From positions 1 through 11,677 of the forward strand of contig JBLIIR010000039.1 of NCBI GenBank assembly GCA_047635255.1: 11,677 bases of DNA, read 5' to 3'. The notes under the pieces were generated by a model. The model did no database searches. It was given only the letters and a program-made list of their open reading frames with translations, and was not told the origin of the DNA. The first letter of the stretch is position 1; each line of letters opens with the position of its first letter. This stretch comes from Porticoccus sp047635255. Its GTDB lineage: Bacteria > Pseudomonadota > Gammaproteobacteria > Pseudomonadales > Porticoccaceae. This document shows, in pieces, positions 1-7,242 of the stretch. A program made the position numbers and the translations under genes.

Positions 1-63
1 TTAACATGAAGAAAAGAGTGGCTTTAAGCAACCTGCACCATGGTATAAACATTCAGGCTAAAT

Positions 64-1725
64 ATGTTCAAGAATAAGAGACTCAGAAGACAACTCCGTT
101 CCTTCAGTCTATTGTTGGCCTTGCTGATTTTCACAGCAGGATGCGGCAGCGGTGAAAATAACGTCACTGCTGGAAATAAAGATGGCATTTTACACTGGGG
201 GAACGGCACTGACCCTCAGGAGCTGGATCCACATATTGTTACCGGCATTCCTGAACATCATATTCTGACCGCTCTGCTAGAAGGATTAGTTGCAAAAGAC
301 CCTAAAACATTAGAGCCAATTGCTGCAGTTGCAAAAGAATGGCATATTAGCGAAGATCGTAAAATTTATACATTCAAGTTACGGCATAACGCATTGTGGT
401 CCAATGGGGACTCCCTTACAGCCCATGATTTTGTTTGGTCTTGGTGGCGCGCTTTGCAGCCAAAGCTAGGAAATCAATATGCCTACATGCTATTTCCTAT
501 TGCTAATTCTGAAGCTTACGCTAGAGGTGAGATAGACGATTTTTCTCAAGTTGGAGTGAAAGCTCTGGATGATTACACTCTCAAAATAACACTCACACAT
601 CCCACGCCATACTTTCTTCAACTATTAGATCACTACAGCATGTTTCCCTTGCATAGGGCTACCATTGAGAAATTTGGTAAAGCCCATGAACGTGGCACAT
701 TATGGACACGTCCGGGAAATTTTGTAGGCAATGGTCCGTTTCTATTAAAAGAATGGCGACTATTTCAATCTATCGATGTTATTAAAAATCCTTACTATTG
801 GGATGTCGAAAATGTGGCTCTAAATGGTATAAGATTCCACCCAATAGAAAATGTGACAACAGAAGAAAGGATGTTTCGTTTGGGTCAGCTACACAAAACA
901 TCAAGTATCCCTATTGATAAAGTACAGGTTTATAAAAACAACAATCCAAACCTTCTGTACACTCACCCATACCTTGGCAACTATTTTTATCGATTTAATA
1001 CCAAACTCCCTCATCTGAGCGATAAGCGTGTGCGACAAGCCTTAGCAATGAGCATTGACAGGAAGAAATTAACAGCAAGAGTAACAAAAGGCGGCGAATC
1101 TCCGGCTAGCACCTTTACTCCACCTGGCACACTTGGATATACCGCGAAATCTGGATTCAACTTTGACCCCGCTAAAGCTCGTGATCTTATGGCTCAGGCT
1201 GGCTATCCCAATGGAGAAGGATTTCCTGTGACTGAACTTTTATACAATACATCAGAAGGCCACAGGAAAATTGCCGTAGCTATTCAGCAAATGTGGAAGG
1301 TACACTTAGGCGTTAACATTATCCTAAGCAATCAAGACTGGAAGGTCTACTTAGATTCAGTCAATCACGGCAACTATGCGATAGCTAGAGCTGGATGGAT
1401 TGGGGATTATGTTGACCCAAATACATTTCTCGATATGTGGGTTTCTGAAGGCGGCAATAACCATACGGGTTGGTCAAGCACTCAATATGACGATTTGATT
1501 ACAAAGCAGGCCCCCATATCTTCAAACAAAGCAGAGAGATATCGCATCATGGCTAAAGCCGAAGCAATTCTACTTGAAGATATGCCCATACTTCCTATTT
1601 ATATTTATAATAGTAAAAGCTTGGTGCACCCTAGTCTCAAGGGGCTTCAGCCAAATATTCTAAACTATGTACTTTATAAAAAACTTTCGCTTGATCCGTT
1701 GCTTAGCAAGGAAAAAGTAAACTAA
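64..1725 (+). CDS. oppA: Oligopeptide ABC transporter, substrate-binding protein (OppA-like, putative lipoprotein)
   Basis: 553 residues, close to E. coli OppA (543). It captures peptides in the periplasm and hands them to the OppB/OppC channel. The sequence is a family-5 extracellular solute-binding protein almost throughout: an N-terminal block with WGNGTDPQELDPH near residue 47, and the family hallmark DKRVRQALAMSIDRKKL near 320-337. The N-terminus has basic residues, a hydrophobic core (about 14-25) and FTAGC with Cys27, which reads as a lipoprotein signal, although Thr at -3 is not the usual Leu. The ATG at 64 is the first start after an in-frame stop at 46-48. Only a weak CAGG (54-57) lies upstream as ribosome site. 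The stop shares one base with the oppB start, so the two are translationally coupled. Ligand range (oligopeptide, murein peptide or other) cannot be read from sequence. Family call is firm. Confidence 0.93.
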   Translation: MFKNKRLRRQLRSFSLLLALLIFTAGCGSGENNVTAGNKDGILHWGNGTDPQELDPHIVTGIPEHHILTALLEGLVAKDPKTLEPIAAVAKEWHISEDRKIYTFKLRHNALWSNGDSLTAHDFVWSWWRALQPKLGNQYAYMLFPIANSEAYARGEIDDFSQVGVKALDDYTLKITLTHPTPYFLQLLDHYSMFPLHRATIEKFGKAHERGTLWTRPGNFVGNGPFLLKEWRLFQSIDVIKNPYYWDVENVALNGIRFHPIENVTTEERMFRLGQLHKTSSIPIDKVQVYKNNNPNLLYTHPYLGNYFYRFNTKLPHLSDKRVRQALAMSIDRKKLTARVTKGGESPASTFTPPGTLGYTAKSGFNFDPAKARDLMAQAGYPNGEGFPVTELLYNTSEGHRKIAVAIQQMWKVHLGVNIILSNQDWKVYLDSVNHGNYAIARAGWIGDYVDPNTFLDMWVSEGGNNHTGWSSTQYDDLITKQAPISSNKAERYRIMAKAEAILLEDMPILPIYIYNSKSLVHPSLKGLQPNILNYVLYKKLSLDPLLSKEKVN

Positions 1726-2660
1726 TGTTTCGTTTTATTTTAAGTAGACTGTTCCAGTCAATCCCTGTATTGCTGATAGTTATCGCCGCAACTTTTTTTC
1801 TGGTGAGGGCCGCCCCTGGAGGCCCATTCAGTGCTGAAAAATCAGTTCCGCCTGAGGTCGTTAAAGCCCTAGAAGCGCAATACAATCTAGATCAGCCTAT
1901 TTGGCAGCAATACATTAGCTACATGAACGATCTAATTCATGGTGATTTTGGACCCTCTTTTCGCTATCCTGGGCGGACTGTAAATGAGCTGATCGCAGCC
2001 GGTTTGCCCGTTACTGCTGAATTGGCTTTTTATGCAATGTTGTTAGCTGTCATTATTGGTATCAGTGCAGGCGTATATGCTGGCCTTAGGCCAAACACAA
2101 TACACGACTACCTGCCCATGTCAGTCGCTATGATTGGTATTTGCATGCCTTCATTTTTAATGGGCCCTCTTTTAGTGTTAGTTTTTGGCATTGAGCTTGA
2201 ATGGCTCCCTGTTTCTGGCTGGGGGAGCACTCCAGGTGATAAAATATTACCTACTTTAACCCTAGGATTGGGCTATGCGGCTTTTATTGCGCGCCTAAGT
2301 CGAGGGGGAATGCTGGAAGTAATGACACAAGACTATATTCGTACAGCTAAAGCAAAAGGCTTATCTCCTACAGCTATCGTTCTAAAACACGCTCTGCGTG
2401 GCGGCCTGACCCCTGTGATCGCCTTTCTTGGACCTGCCTTTGCTGGGCTTCTAAGCGGTTCTTTTATTGTAGAAACCATTTATCAGATCCCAGGGCTCGG
2501 TCGATTTTATGTACAAGCTGCCTTTAATCGAGACTACACAATGATTTTAGGAACCACAGTCTTTTTTGCAGCGCTTATCATTTTCTTTAATTTGCTGTCA
2601 GATGTTATTGCTGTTTGGTGTAATCCAAAACTTCGCCATCAATATAGGTCGGATAGCTAG
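1725..2660 (+). CDS. oppB: Oligopeptide ABC transporter permease OppB
   Basis: 311 residues (E. coli OppB 306). It is an inner-membrane permease that forms half of the peptide channel with OppC. The start shows the typical OppB/DppB N-terminus: FILSRLFQSIPVLL followed by a first membrane helix (about 10-28) and the APGGPF segment. Several more hydrophobic helices follow. The cytoplasmic EAA coupling loop is at about 203-222 (DYIRTAKAKGLSPTAIVLKH), with the conserved glycine that contacts the ATPase. The C-terminus carries the usual ETIYQIPGLGRF block. Its ATG overlaps the oppA stop by one base, with AAGGA at 1708-1712 as a somewhat distant ribosome site. The stop is immediately followed by the oppC ATG. 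Assignment to the peptide/nickel permease family is certain; Opp rather than Dpp rests on the OppA-like partner. Confidence 0.93.
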   Translation: MFRFILSRLFQSIPVLLIVIAATFFLVRAAPGGPFSAEKSVPPEVVKALEAQYNLDQPIWQQYISYMNDLIHGDFGPSFRYPGRTVNELIAAGLPVTAELAFYAMLLAVIIGISAGVYAGLRPNTIHDYLPMSVAMIGICMPSFLMGPLLVLVFGIELEWLPVSGWGSTPGDKILPTLTLGLGYAAFIARLSRGGMLEVMTQDYIRTAKAKGLSPTAIVLKHALRGGLTPVIAFLGPAFAGLLSGSFIVETIYQIPGLGRFYVQAAFNRDYTMILGTTVFFAALIIFFNLLSDVIAVWCNPKLRHQYRSDS

Positions 2661-3569
2661 ATGCCCAGACCAATTCAATATAACGAAAACCCTTTAACTC
2701 AAATTCCTCCATCTGCTGAAAAAAGCACTTCATTGTGGATGGATGGATGGATCCGTCTTAAAAAGAACACCCTAGCTATCGTCAGCCTAGCCATTTTAAT
2801 TCTGTTTTGCGCTATTGCGCTTCTTACACCAATTATTGCTCCCTACGGTTACGAGGAACAAGATCTTCTATTGGGCGCCGCAGGCCCTTCTCTAGCGCAC
2901 CCATTGGGTACTGATATTTTTGGTCGAGACATGTTGACCCGAATAATGTACGGAAGTCGAATTTCTCTTGCTGTTGGCTTCTTAGCTAGCTCTGTAGCAG
3001 TTTTTATTGGAGTTTTTTGGGGGGCTATTGCGGGATATTCCGGGGGTCGTATTGATGTAGCCATGATGAGACTGGTAGACATTCTTTATGCCTTGCCTTT
3101 TATGATTTTTATAGTATTGCTTATGGTCGTCTTTGGTAGAAACATATTGCTTTTATTTTTGGCTATTGGAGCCGTAGAGTGGCTCACAATGGCTCGCATT
3201 GTCCGTGGACAAGTGCTAGCACTAAAGCAACAGCAGTTCATCGAAGCCGCTTTGTCGCTTGGGTTGCCTCATTGGACAATTATCCGCCGACACTTAATTC
3301 CGAATATTCTTAGCCCTGTTATTGTCTACACAACCCTAACCATACCCAGTGTAATGCTGCTGGAAGCTTTTTTAAGCTTTCTTGGTTTAGGAATACAGCC
3401 TCCTGAGAGCTCATGGGGGCTACTAATCTCTTATGGTGTAGAAAGTATGGAAGAATATCCGTGGCTTATTTTCTTTCCTGGTCTATTTTTATCGATAACG
3501 CTATTTGCGCTAAATTTTCTAGGGGACGGCCTAAGAGATGCACTGGATCCTAGGGCATCAAAGGACTAA
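2661..3569 (+). CDS. oppC: Oligopeptide ABC transporter permease OppC
   Basis: 302 residues, the same length as E. coli OppC. It is the second inner-membrane permease of the importer. A hydrophilic N-terminus with the SLWMDGWIRLKKN element precedes the first helix (about 38-60), as in OppC/DppC proteins. A periplasmic loop follows with the conserved HPLGTDIFGRDMLTR motif. The EAA loop is at about 193-215 (FIEAALSLGLPHWTIIRRHL), and the C-terminus has the family blocks FLSFLGLGIQPP, SSWGLL and LGDGLRDALDPR. It starts directly after the oppB stop with no gap. It is separated from the ATPase gene by 81 bp, unlike the tight packing before it. A (GGAT)4 tract lies in its N-terminal coding part. 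No truncation or missing motif is seen. Confidence 0.93.
   Translation: MPRPIQYNENPLTQIPPSAEKSTSLWMDGWIRLKKNTLAIVSLAILILFCAIALLTPIIAPYGYEEQDLLLGAAGPSLAHPLGTDIFGRDMLTRIMYGSRISLAVGFLASSVAVFIGVFWGAIAGYSGGRIDVAMMRLVDILYALPFMIFIVLLMVVFGRNILLLFLAIGAVEWLTMARIVRGQVLALKQQQFIEAALSLGLPHWTIIRRHLIPNILSPVIVYTTLTIPSVMLLEAFLSFLGLGIQPPESSWGLLISYGVESMEEYPWLIFFPGLFLSITLFALNFLGDGLRDALDPRASKD
2737..2752 (+). repeat. (GGAT)4 tetranucleotide tract inside oppC
   Basis: Four perfect tandem GGAT units encode the W-M-D-G-W-I stretch near residues 26-31 of OppC. The unit length is not a multiple of three, so gain or loss of one copy would shift the reading frame. Four copies is short for a hypermutable tract, and the tract sits where the OppC family normally has a tryptophan-rich segment, so it may simply be coding sequence. 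Confidence 0.6.
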
Positions 3570-3650
3570 AACTACTAGATAATAAAAATTATAGTTATTT
3601 CTATAAAGTTTATTTAAATTACTAATAAATAAAAGATATATATTGAAAAT
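3570..3650 (+). other. Very AT-rich spacer between oppC and the fused ATPase gene
   Basis: I count only nine G or C in these 81 bases. It holds a weak AT hairpin (TTATAG at 3589-3594 pairing with CTATAA at 3601-3606) but no U-tract terminator. No convincing Shine-Dalgarno precedes the ATG at 3651. Several TATA-like strings could serve as a -10, but none pairs with a recognisable -35. It may lower or separately control ATPase expression, or simply be an AT-rich translation enhancer. That role is inference. Confidence 0.5.
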
Positions 3651-5351
3651 ATGGCATTACTTTCGGTTGAAAATTTAACTATCCGCTTCCACACCCGCAA
3701 CGGTGTTATTAAAGCGGTTGAGAATATTAGTTTTAGCGTAAATCGTGGAGAAACGCTAGCAATCGTTGGTGAATCCGGATCGGGAAAATCTGTTGCCTGT
3801 TATGGCCTGCTTGGGCTTGTTCCCAGGCCACCTGGAAAAATAGAGTCAGGTGCCGCCTACTTTAACGGCATAGACTTAATTCAAGCCAAAGAACAGGATC
3901 TTCAAAAAATTCGCGGGAATGATATAGCTGTTATTTTTCAAGACCCAATGACAAGCCTTAACCCCTACCTAACAATAGGTAAGCAGCTTACCGAGCCCTT
4001 AACAACCCATAAGGGTAAATCACGCAGTGAAGCAATCGTAATGGCTATTAAAATGCTTTGCGAGGTTGGAATCGAAGATCCGGAACAAAAAATACACAGC
4101 TACCCTCATGAATTTTCTGGAGGGATGCAACAGCGGGTGATGATTGCCATGGCTTTAATGGCCAAACCGAAACTGCTTATATGTGACGAACCAACCACTG
4201 CGTTAGATGTCACTACTCAGGCGCAGATTCTCACTTTAATTAAAGAACTTCAAAAAAAATATGGTATTGCTGTGATTTTTATCAGCCATGATCTCGGTGT
4301 TGTAGCTGGCATAGCTGATAAAGTTGCCGTCATGAAAGAAGGGCTAATTGTAGAGGAAGGGAGCACCGAAGACATTTTCTACAATGCTAAAAATGCCTAC
4401 ACAAAAAAGCTACTGTCATCTATTCCTTGCGGAGAAAAACAACTAGCACTCTGCGATGAAAATACGATTTTTCTGAGAGTTAACAATTTAAAGGTATTTT
4501 TTCGTAAATCTAACCCCTACAACCCCTGGTCTTTTGCCAGCATACTCTCTGTGAAAGACAAAAAACCAAAGGCTGTCAAAGCGGTTAATGACGTCTCTTT
4601 TGAGATAAGGCGCGGTGAAATACTCGGGTTGGTTGGGGAGTCCGGCTCAGGTAAGTCGACATTAGGTCGAGCAATACTGCAGCTTACGCCTACAGTGGGC
4701 GGAAATGTCATCTTTGATGATGTGGACCTTACCCTATTGCTTTCTAGCAAGAAGATGTCTATGCGTAAGCGCATGCAAATGATATTCCAGGACCCCTACT
4801 CTTCGTTAAACCCTAGGATGAGCGTGTATGACACGTTAGCGGAGCCATTACTCTATCATCGACTGGTATCGCGCAAGGATGCGGAAAAAGAGGTTTTAAG
4901 GTTGATGGATGATGTGGGGTTGGCGAGATCTGCCGCTAGAAAATACCCTCATGAGTTTTCTGGCGGACAGCGCCAGCGTATTGCTATAGGCCGCGCTATC
5001 TCAACTAAGCCAGAATTTATAGTTGCCGATGAGCCCGTTTCAGCCCTTGACGTAACGGTACAGGCGAAAATTCTCGAATTAATTTTGTTTTTGGTTGATA
5101 AACACAACCTAACTATGATGTTTATTTCCCACGATCTTTCGGTGGTTCGCTACATAGCGGATCGTATTGCAGTGATACGTCATGGGAAGCTAGTGGAGAT
5201 GAAATCTACCGCTGATATTTTCAAAACCCCATCTCAGGAGTACACCAAGCAGTTAATTGCAGCAATCCCGCTTGCAGACCCTATAAAAGAAAAAGAAAGG
5301 CAGCTTATTGCAGCAACCAAAATGAAGCTTATGACCCGCGAATCAACCTGA
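3651..5351 (+). CDS. Peptide ABC transporter, fused dual ATPase (OppD-OppF type)
   Basis: 566 residues with two complete ABC ATPase domains in one chain. It energises import through OppB/OppC. Domain 1 (about 1-260) has Walker A GESGSGKS at 40-47, Q-loop Gln97, signature FSGGMQQR at 155-162, Walker B ending in Asp179-Glu180 and switch His213. Domain 2 (about 270-560) has Walker A at 329-336, signature FSGGQRQR at 436-443, Walker B ending in Asp460-Glu461 and switch His494. Both sites therefore look catalytically intact. A linker of about 25 residues around 285-310 precedes domain 2. In E. coli Opp the two ATPases are separate OppD and OppF proteins; fused forms are known in YejF and GsiA, so the fusion is established but marks a subtype. 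MALLSVENLTIRF is a typical start. The 3' end overlaps the convergent dbpA by 23 bp. Confidence 0.93.
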   Translation: MALLSVENLTIRFHTRNGVIKAVENISFSVNRGETLAIVGESGSGKSVACYGLLGLVPRPPGKIESGAAYFNGIDLIQAKEQDLQKIRGNDIAVIFQDPMTSLNPYLTIGKQLTEPLTTHKGKSRSEAIVMAIKMLCEVGIEDPEQKIHSYPHEFSGGMQQRVMIAMALMAKPKLLICDEPTTALDVTTQAQILTLIKELQKKYGIAVIFISHDLGVVAGIADKVAVMKEGLIVEEGSTEDIFYNAKNAYTKKLLSSIPCGEKQLALCDENTIFLRVNNLKVFFRKSNPYNPWSFASILSVKDKKPKAVKAVNDVSFEIRRGEILGLVGESGSGKSTLGRAILQLTPTVGGNVIFDDVDLTLLLSSKKMSMRKRMQMIFQDPYSSLNPRMSVYDTLAEPLLYHRLVSRKDAEKEVLRLMDDVGLARSAARKYPHEFSGGQRQRIAIGRAISTKPEFIVADEPVSALDVTVQAKILELILFLVDKHNLTMMFISHDLSVVRYIADRIAVIRHGKLVEMKSTADIFKTPSQEYTKQLIAAIPLADPIKEKERQLIAATKMKLMTREST

Positions 5352-6720
5352 CCCTGAAAGACCGCCCTTTTAGCTTCCCGGCACCTAGCTTATGCAAAGC
5401 AACCTTGTATACGTCAGAGCTAACTGCAACAAAAGACCAGTTGTCTGCAATATTGATCTTTCCTACCTGAAAACCATTAACCCCATTCTCTCCTGTTAAA
5501 GCTCCAAGAATATCGCCAGCACGTATTTTTTGTTTTTTCCCGCCATCAATCTGCAGGGTTTCCATTGGCGCCCTAGGTGGATTTTTTCCCAGAGTCTTAG
5601 TTTCCGGTAATTTTTCAGGGAAAATAATTAGACTTAAATATGCCTCTAAAAGATTAACTCTATAGCGCTCTTTTTCGCTAAAAAAGCTGTATGCGTTGCC
5701 AGCATTGCCTGCGCGACCCGTTCGACCAACACGATGAATATGCACTTCTACGTCTCGTGCAAGTCTGTAGTTTATAACTGCAGCAAGAGCTTCAATATCT
5801 AGCCCCCTGGCAGCTACATCAGTAGCAACAAGAATAGAGGCACTTTTGTTGGCAAAGCGGATCAGGGTTTGATCTCTGTCCTTTTGTTCCATATCTCCAT
5901 GCAAAGCCACCGAACTAAATCCAAAAATTTCGAGCTGATCAGCAACCTCCTGGGTTTCTTTCTTAGTTTCACAAAAGACGATGGCTGATTCTGGGCGATT
6001 TTCAAGAAGCAATAAACGCAATGCTGCCAACCGATCCGCCTCATCATTTATTTTATAGAAATGTTGCTTTATGGTACTTTTTTCTTCGGAGGCTGCGATT
6101 CGCACAATAACTGGATTGGACATTATGCGCGAGGAAATAGACTGAATTTCGTCTGGATATGTGGCGCTAAAAAGCAACGTTTGGCGTTTTTTTGGAAGTT
6201 GATCTATTATGGCATCAAGTGAGGGCTGAAAACCCATATCTAGCATACGGTCCGCCTCATCAAGCACCAGCATAGTTACGCTATTCAGACTTAGAGTTGC
6301 CTTATTTAGATGCTCGAGTATTCGTCCTGGTGTGCCAACAACAATATGAGCCCCATGTTCCAAAGAGCCAACCTGCGGACCAAATGGCGTTCCGCCACAG
6401 AGGGTCAACACTTTAATATTGTGAATTGTGCGCCCAAGTTTCCGTATTTCGTTAGCGACCTGGTCTGCCAGCTCACGAGTCGGGCAAAGGACTATTGCCT
6501 GTATGCGGAAATTTTTTACATCAAGTCTACTTAAGAGACCCAATGAAAATGCAGCTGTTTTTCCTGAACCAGTAATACCCTGACCGATAAGATCTAGGCC
6601 TTTCAAGATATCAGGCAAGCTTTTAGCTTGTATGGGCGTCATTGCAACATAACCCAAAGAAGAGATATTTTTAATTAAATTTTCATTTAAGTTAAGAGAG
6701 AGAAAACTTGTATCGCTCAA
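5329..6720 (-). CDS. dbpA: ATP-dependent RNA helicase DbpA (DEAD-box, 23S rRNA-specific)
   Basis: 463 residues (E. coli DbpA 457). It is an RNA helicase that recognises hairpin 92 of 23S rRNA and acts in late 50S assembly. Motifs in order: Q motif TPIQ (28-31), Walker A TGSGKT (50-55), PTRELA (80-85), TPGR (130-133), DEAD (154-157), SAT (185-187), and motif VI HRVGRTGR (329-336). The DbpA-specific RNA-binding domain is at about 395-463, with IRAGDILGALTGENG and a basic KLKGRSFRVRLI end; this separates it from RhlE, SrmB and CsdA. The start is TTG at 6720, since an in-frame stop lies just upstream (6733-6735) and GGAAG sits six bases before it; the next Met is residue 27, inside the Q-motif region. 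Small variations: Gly48 where Ala is usual in motif I, and NYRLARDVEVH before motif VI. The gene is monocistronic with its own leader. Its stop lies inside the convergent ATPase gene. Confidence 0.94.
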   Translation of the reverse strand: MSDTSFLSLNLNENLIKNISSLGYVAMTPIQAKSLPDILKGLDLIGQGITGSGKTAAFSLGLLSRLDVKNFRIQAIVLCPTRELADQVANEIRKLGRTIHNIKVLTLCGGTPFGPQVGSLEHGAHIVVGTPGRILEHLNKATLSLNSVTMLVLDEADRMLDMGFQPSLDAIIDQLPKKRQTLLFSATYPDEIQSISSRIMSNPVIVRIAASEEKSTIKQHFYKINDEADRLAALRLLLLENRPESAIVFCETKKETQEVADQLEIFGFSSVALHGDMEQKDRDQTLIRFANKSASILVATDVAARGLDIEALAAVINYRLARDVEVHIHRVGRTGRAGNAGNAYSFFSEKERYRVNLLEAYLSLIIFPEKLPETKTLGKNPPRAPMETLQIDGGKKQKIRAGDILGALTGENGVNGFQVGKINIADNWSFVAVSSDVYKVALHKLGAGKLKGRSFRVRLIRGS

Positions 6721-6731
6721 GGTATTCTTCC
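6718..6731 (-). promoter_or_regulatory. Ribosome binding site and TTG start of dbpA
   Basis: Read on the minus strand, GGAAG (6727-6731) is followed by six bases and TTG (6718-6720). An in-frame TAA at 6733-6735 rules out a longer protein. This is the evidence for choosing a TTG start; a rare start codon also tends to reduce initiation. Confidence 0.75.
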
Positions 6732-6752
6732 GTTAATTGTATTAGCAGTCAG

Positions 6753-6774
6753 CTCCCGATCAGTTGGTCGGGAG
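6753..6774 (-). promoter_or_regulatory. Hairpin in the dbpA 5' leader
   Basis: CTCCCGA and TCGGGAG form a seven-pair G+C-rich stem (outer arms 6753-6761 and 6766-6774, with one imperfect pair near the loop). It lies between the predicted dbpA promoter and its ribosome site, ending about 21 bases upstream of the Shine-Dalgarno. No T-run follows on either strand, so it does not look like an intrinsic terminator. A role in message stability or control of the helicase is possible; the structure is seen, the role is inferred. Confidence 0.5.
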
Positions 6775-6791
6775 AATAAAAGTTAAAAACT

Positions 6792-6797
6792 ATTATA
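6792..6797 (-). promoter_or_regulatory. Candidate -10 element of the dbpA promoter
   Basis: On the minus strand this is TATAAT, a perfect sigma-70 -10. The hexamer 17 bases upstream (6815-6820, ACTATT) is a poor -35. It lies just downstream of the terminator of the preceding lipoprotein gene, where a fresh promoter is needed. It would start transcription near 6785, giving a leader of about 65 bases that contains the hairpin at 6753-6774. Confidence 0.5.
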
Positions 6798-6820
6798 AAA
6801 GCAACAAGGAAGCTAATAGT

Positions 6821-6855
6821 AAAAAAATCCCAGCAGTTAAGAACTCGCTGGGATT
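6821..6855 (-). terminator. Rho-independent terminator of the small lipoprotein gene
   Basis: On the minus strand, AATCCCAGC (6847-6855) pairs perfectly with GCTGGGATT (6826-6834). An inner four-pair extension (AGTT/AACT) with one bulged base closes a three-base loop. The stem runs straight into seven T residues (6827 down to 6821). It begins 33 bases after the lipoprotein stop codon. Read on the plus strand no good T-run follows, so it works mainly in one direction. Confidence 0.88.
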
Positions 6856-6888
6856 CAGTATTTTCTATACTAAAGAATATCTTAAGAA

Positions 6889-7242
6889 TTATTCTTCCTG
6901 TGAAAGAAGCCACATAGTGTGCTCTACACTGCCTTCCTCTATACCTTCTGGTATTTCACGCAACTTAGGATTTTCAATAACACCCTCAAGCTCTCTATTC
7001 TTCATTACCTCACCTTTCTCGTTAACATACTCGCCAGGCTTCAAGTTTTTTGAAATAGCGAATGCTGGAGCTGGTGCAGTTGAAGGATCAGACGAACTAC
7101 CAAATTTTTCTGTATTGAATTTGCTGATATTATCATTTTTTACTTCAGCCGCTTCTGGTGCAGCGGCTTCTTCTGAATTTTCAGCACATGCGACTAAACC
7201 TAAAACTAGGACAGACACACCAAGTAACTTAATAAAATTCAT
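6889..7242 (-). CDS. Small putative lipoprotein of unknown function
   Basis: 117 residues. I do not recognise the family. The N-terminus is a clear lipoprotein signal: Lys5, a hydrophobic core, and lipobox LVAC with Cys19. Ala at +2 (no Asp) predicts outer-membrane sorting by the Lol rule. Residues 20-60 are rich in Ala, Glu, Pro and Ser, so probably a flexible linker. The rest is a compact, acidic and charged segment containing KPGEYVNEKGEVMKNREL and ending EGSVEHTMWLLSQEE, with no visible catalytic motif or second cysteine. The ATG at 7242 has a strong AAGAGGA ribosome site eight bases upstream, and a good terminator follows the stop. The gene is therefore real and is transcribed alone. The longer antisense frame over the same stretch is judged a shadow. 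A periplasm-facing adaptor or envelope protein is the broadest reasonable guess. Confidence 0.8.
   Translation of the reverse strand: MNFIKLLGVSVLVLGLVACAENSEEAAAPEAAEVKNDNISKFNTEKFGSSSDPSTAPAPAFAISKNLKPGEYVNEKGEVMKNRELEGVIENPKLREIPEGIEEGSVEHTMWLLSQEE

Noticed and set aside
41..49. Extended -10 look-alike (TGGTATAAA) before oppA
   Set aside because: Its start point would fall near 56, leaving about eight leader bases and cutting into the only weak ribosome site; no matching -35 was seen.
3..77. Open frame at the left edge that could be the tail of an upstream gene (or a 23-codon peptide from ATG at 6)
   Set aside because: Only about 24 codons, easily open by chance, with no recognisable sequence and a 14-base overlap with oppA; cannot be supported.
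5354..5373. Seven-pair hairpin just after the ATPase stop (CTGAAAG/CTTTTAG)
   Set aside because: Contains a G-T pair, is not followed by a T-run, and lies in dbpA coding sequence; too weak to call a terminator.
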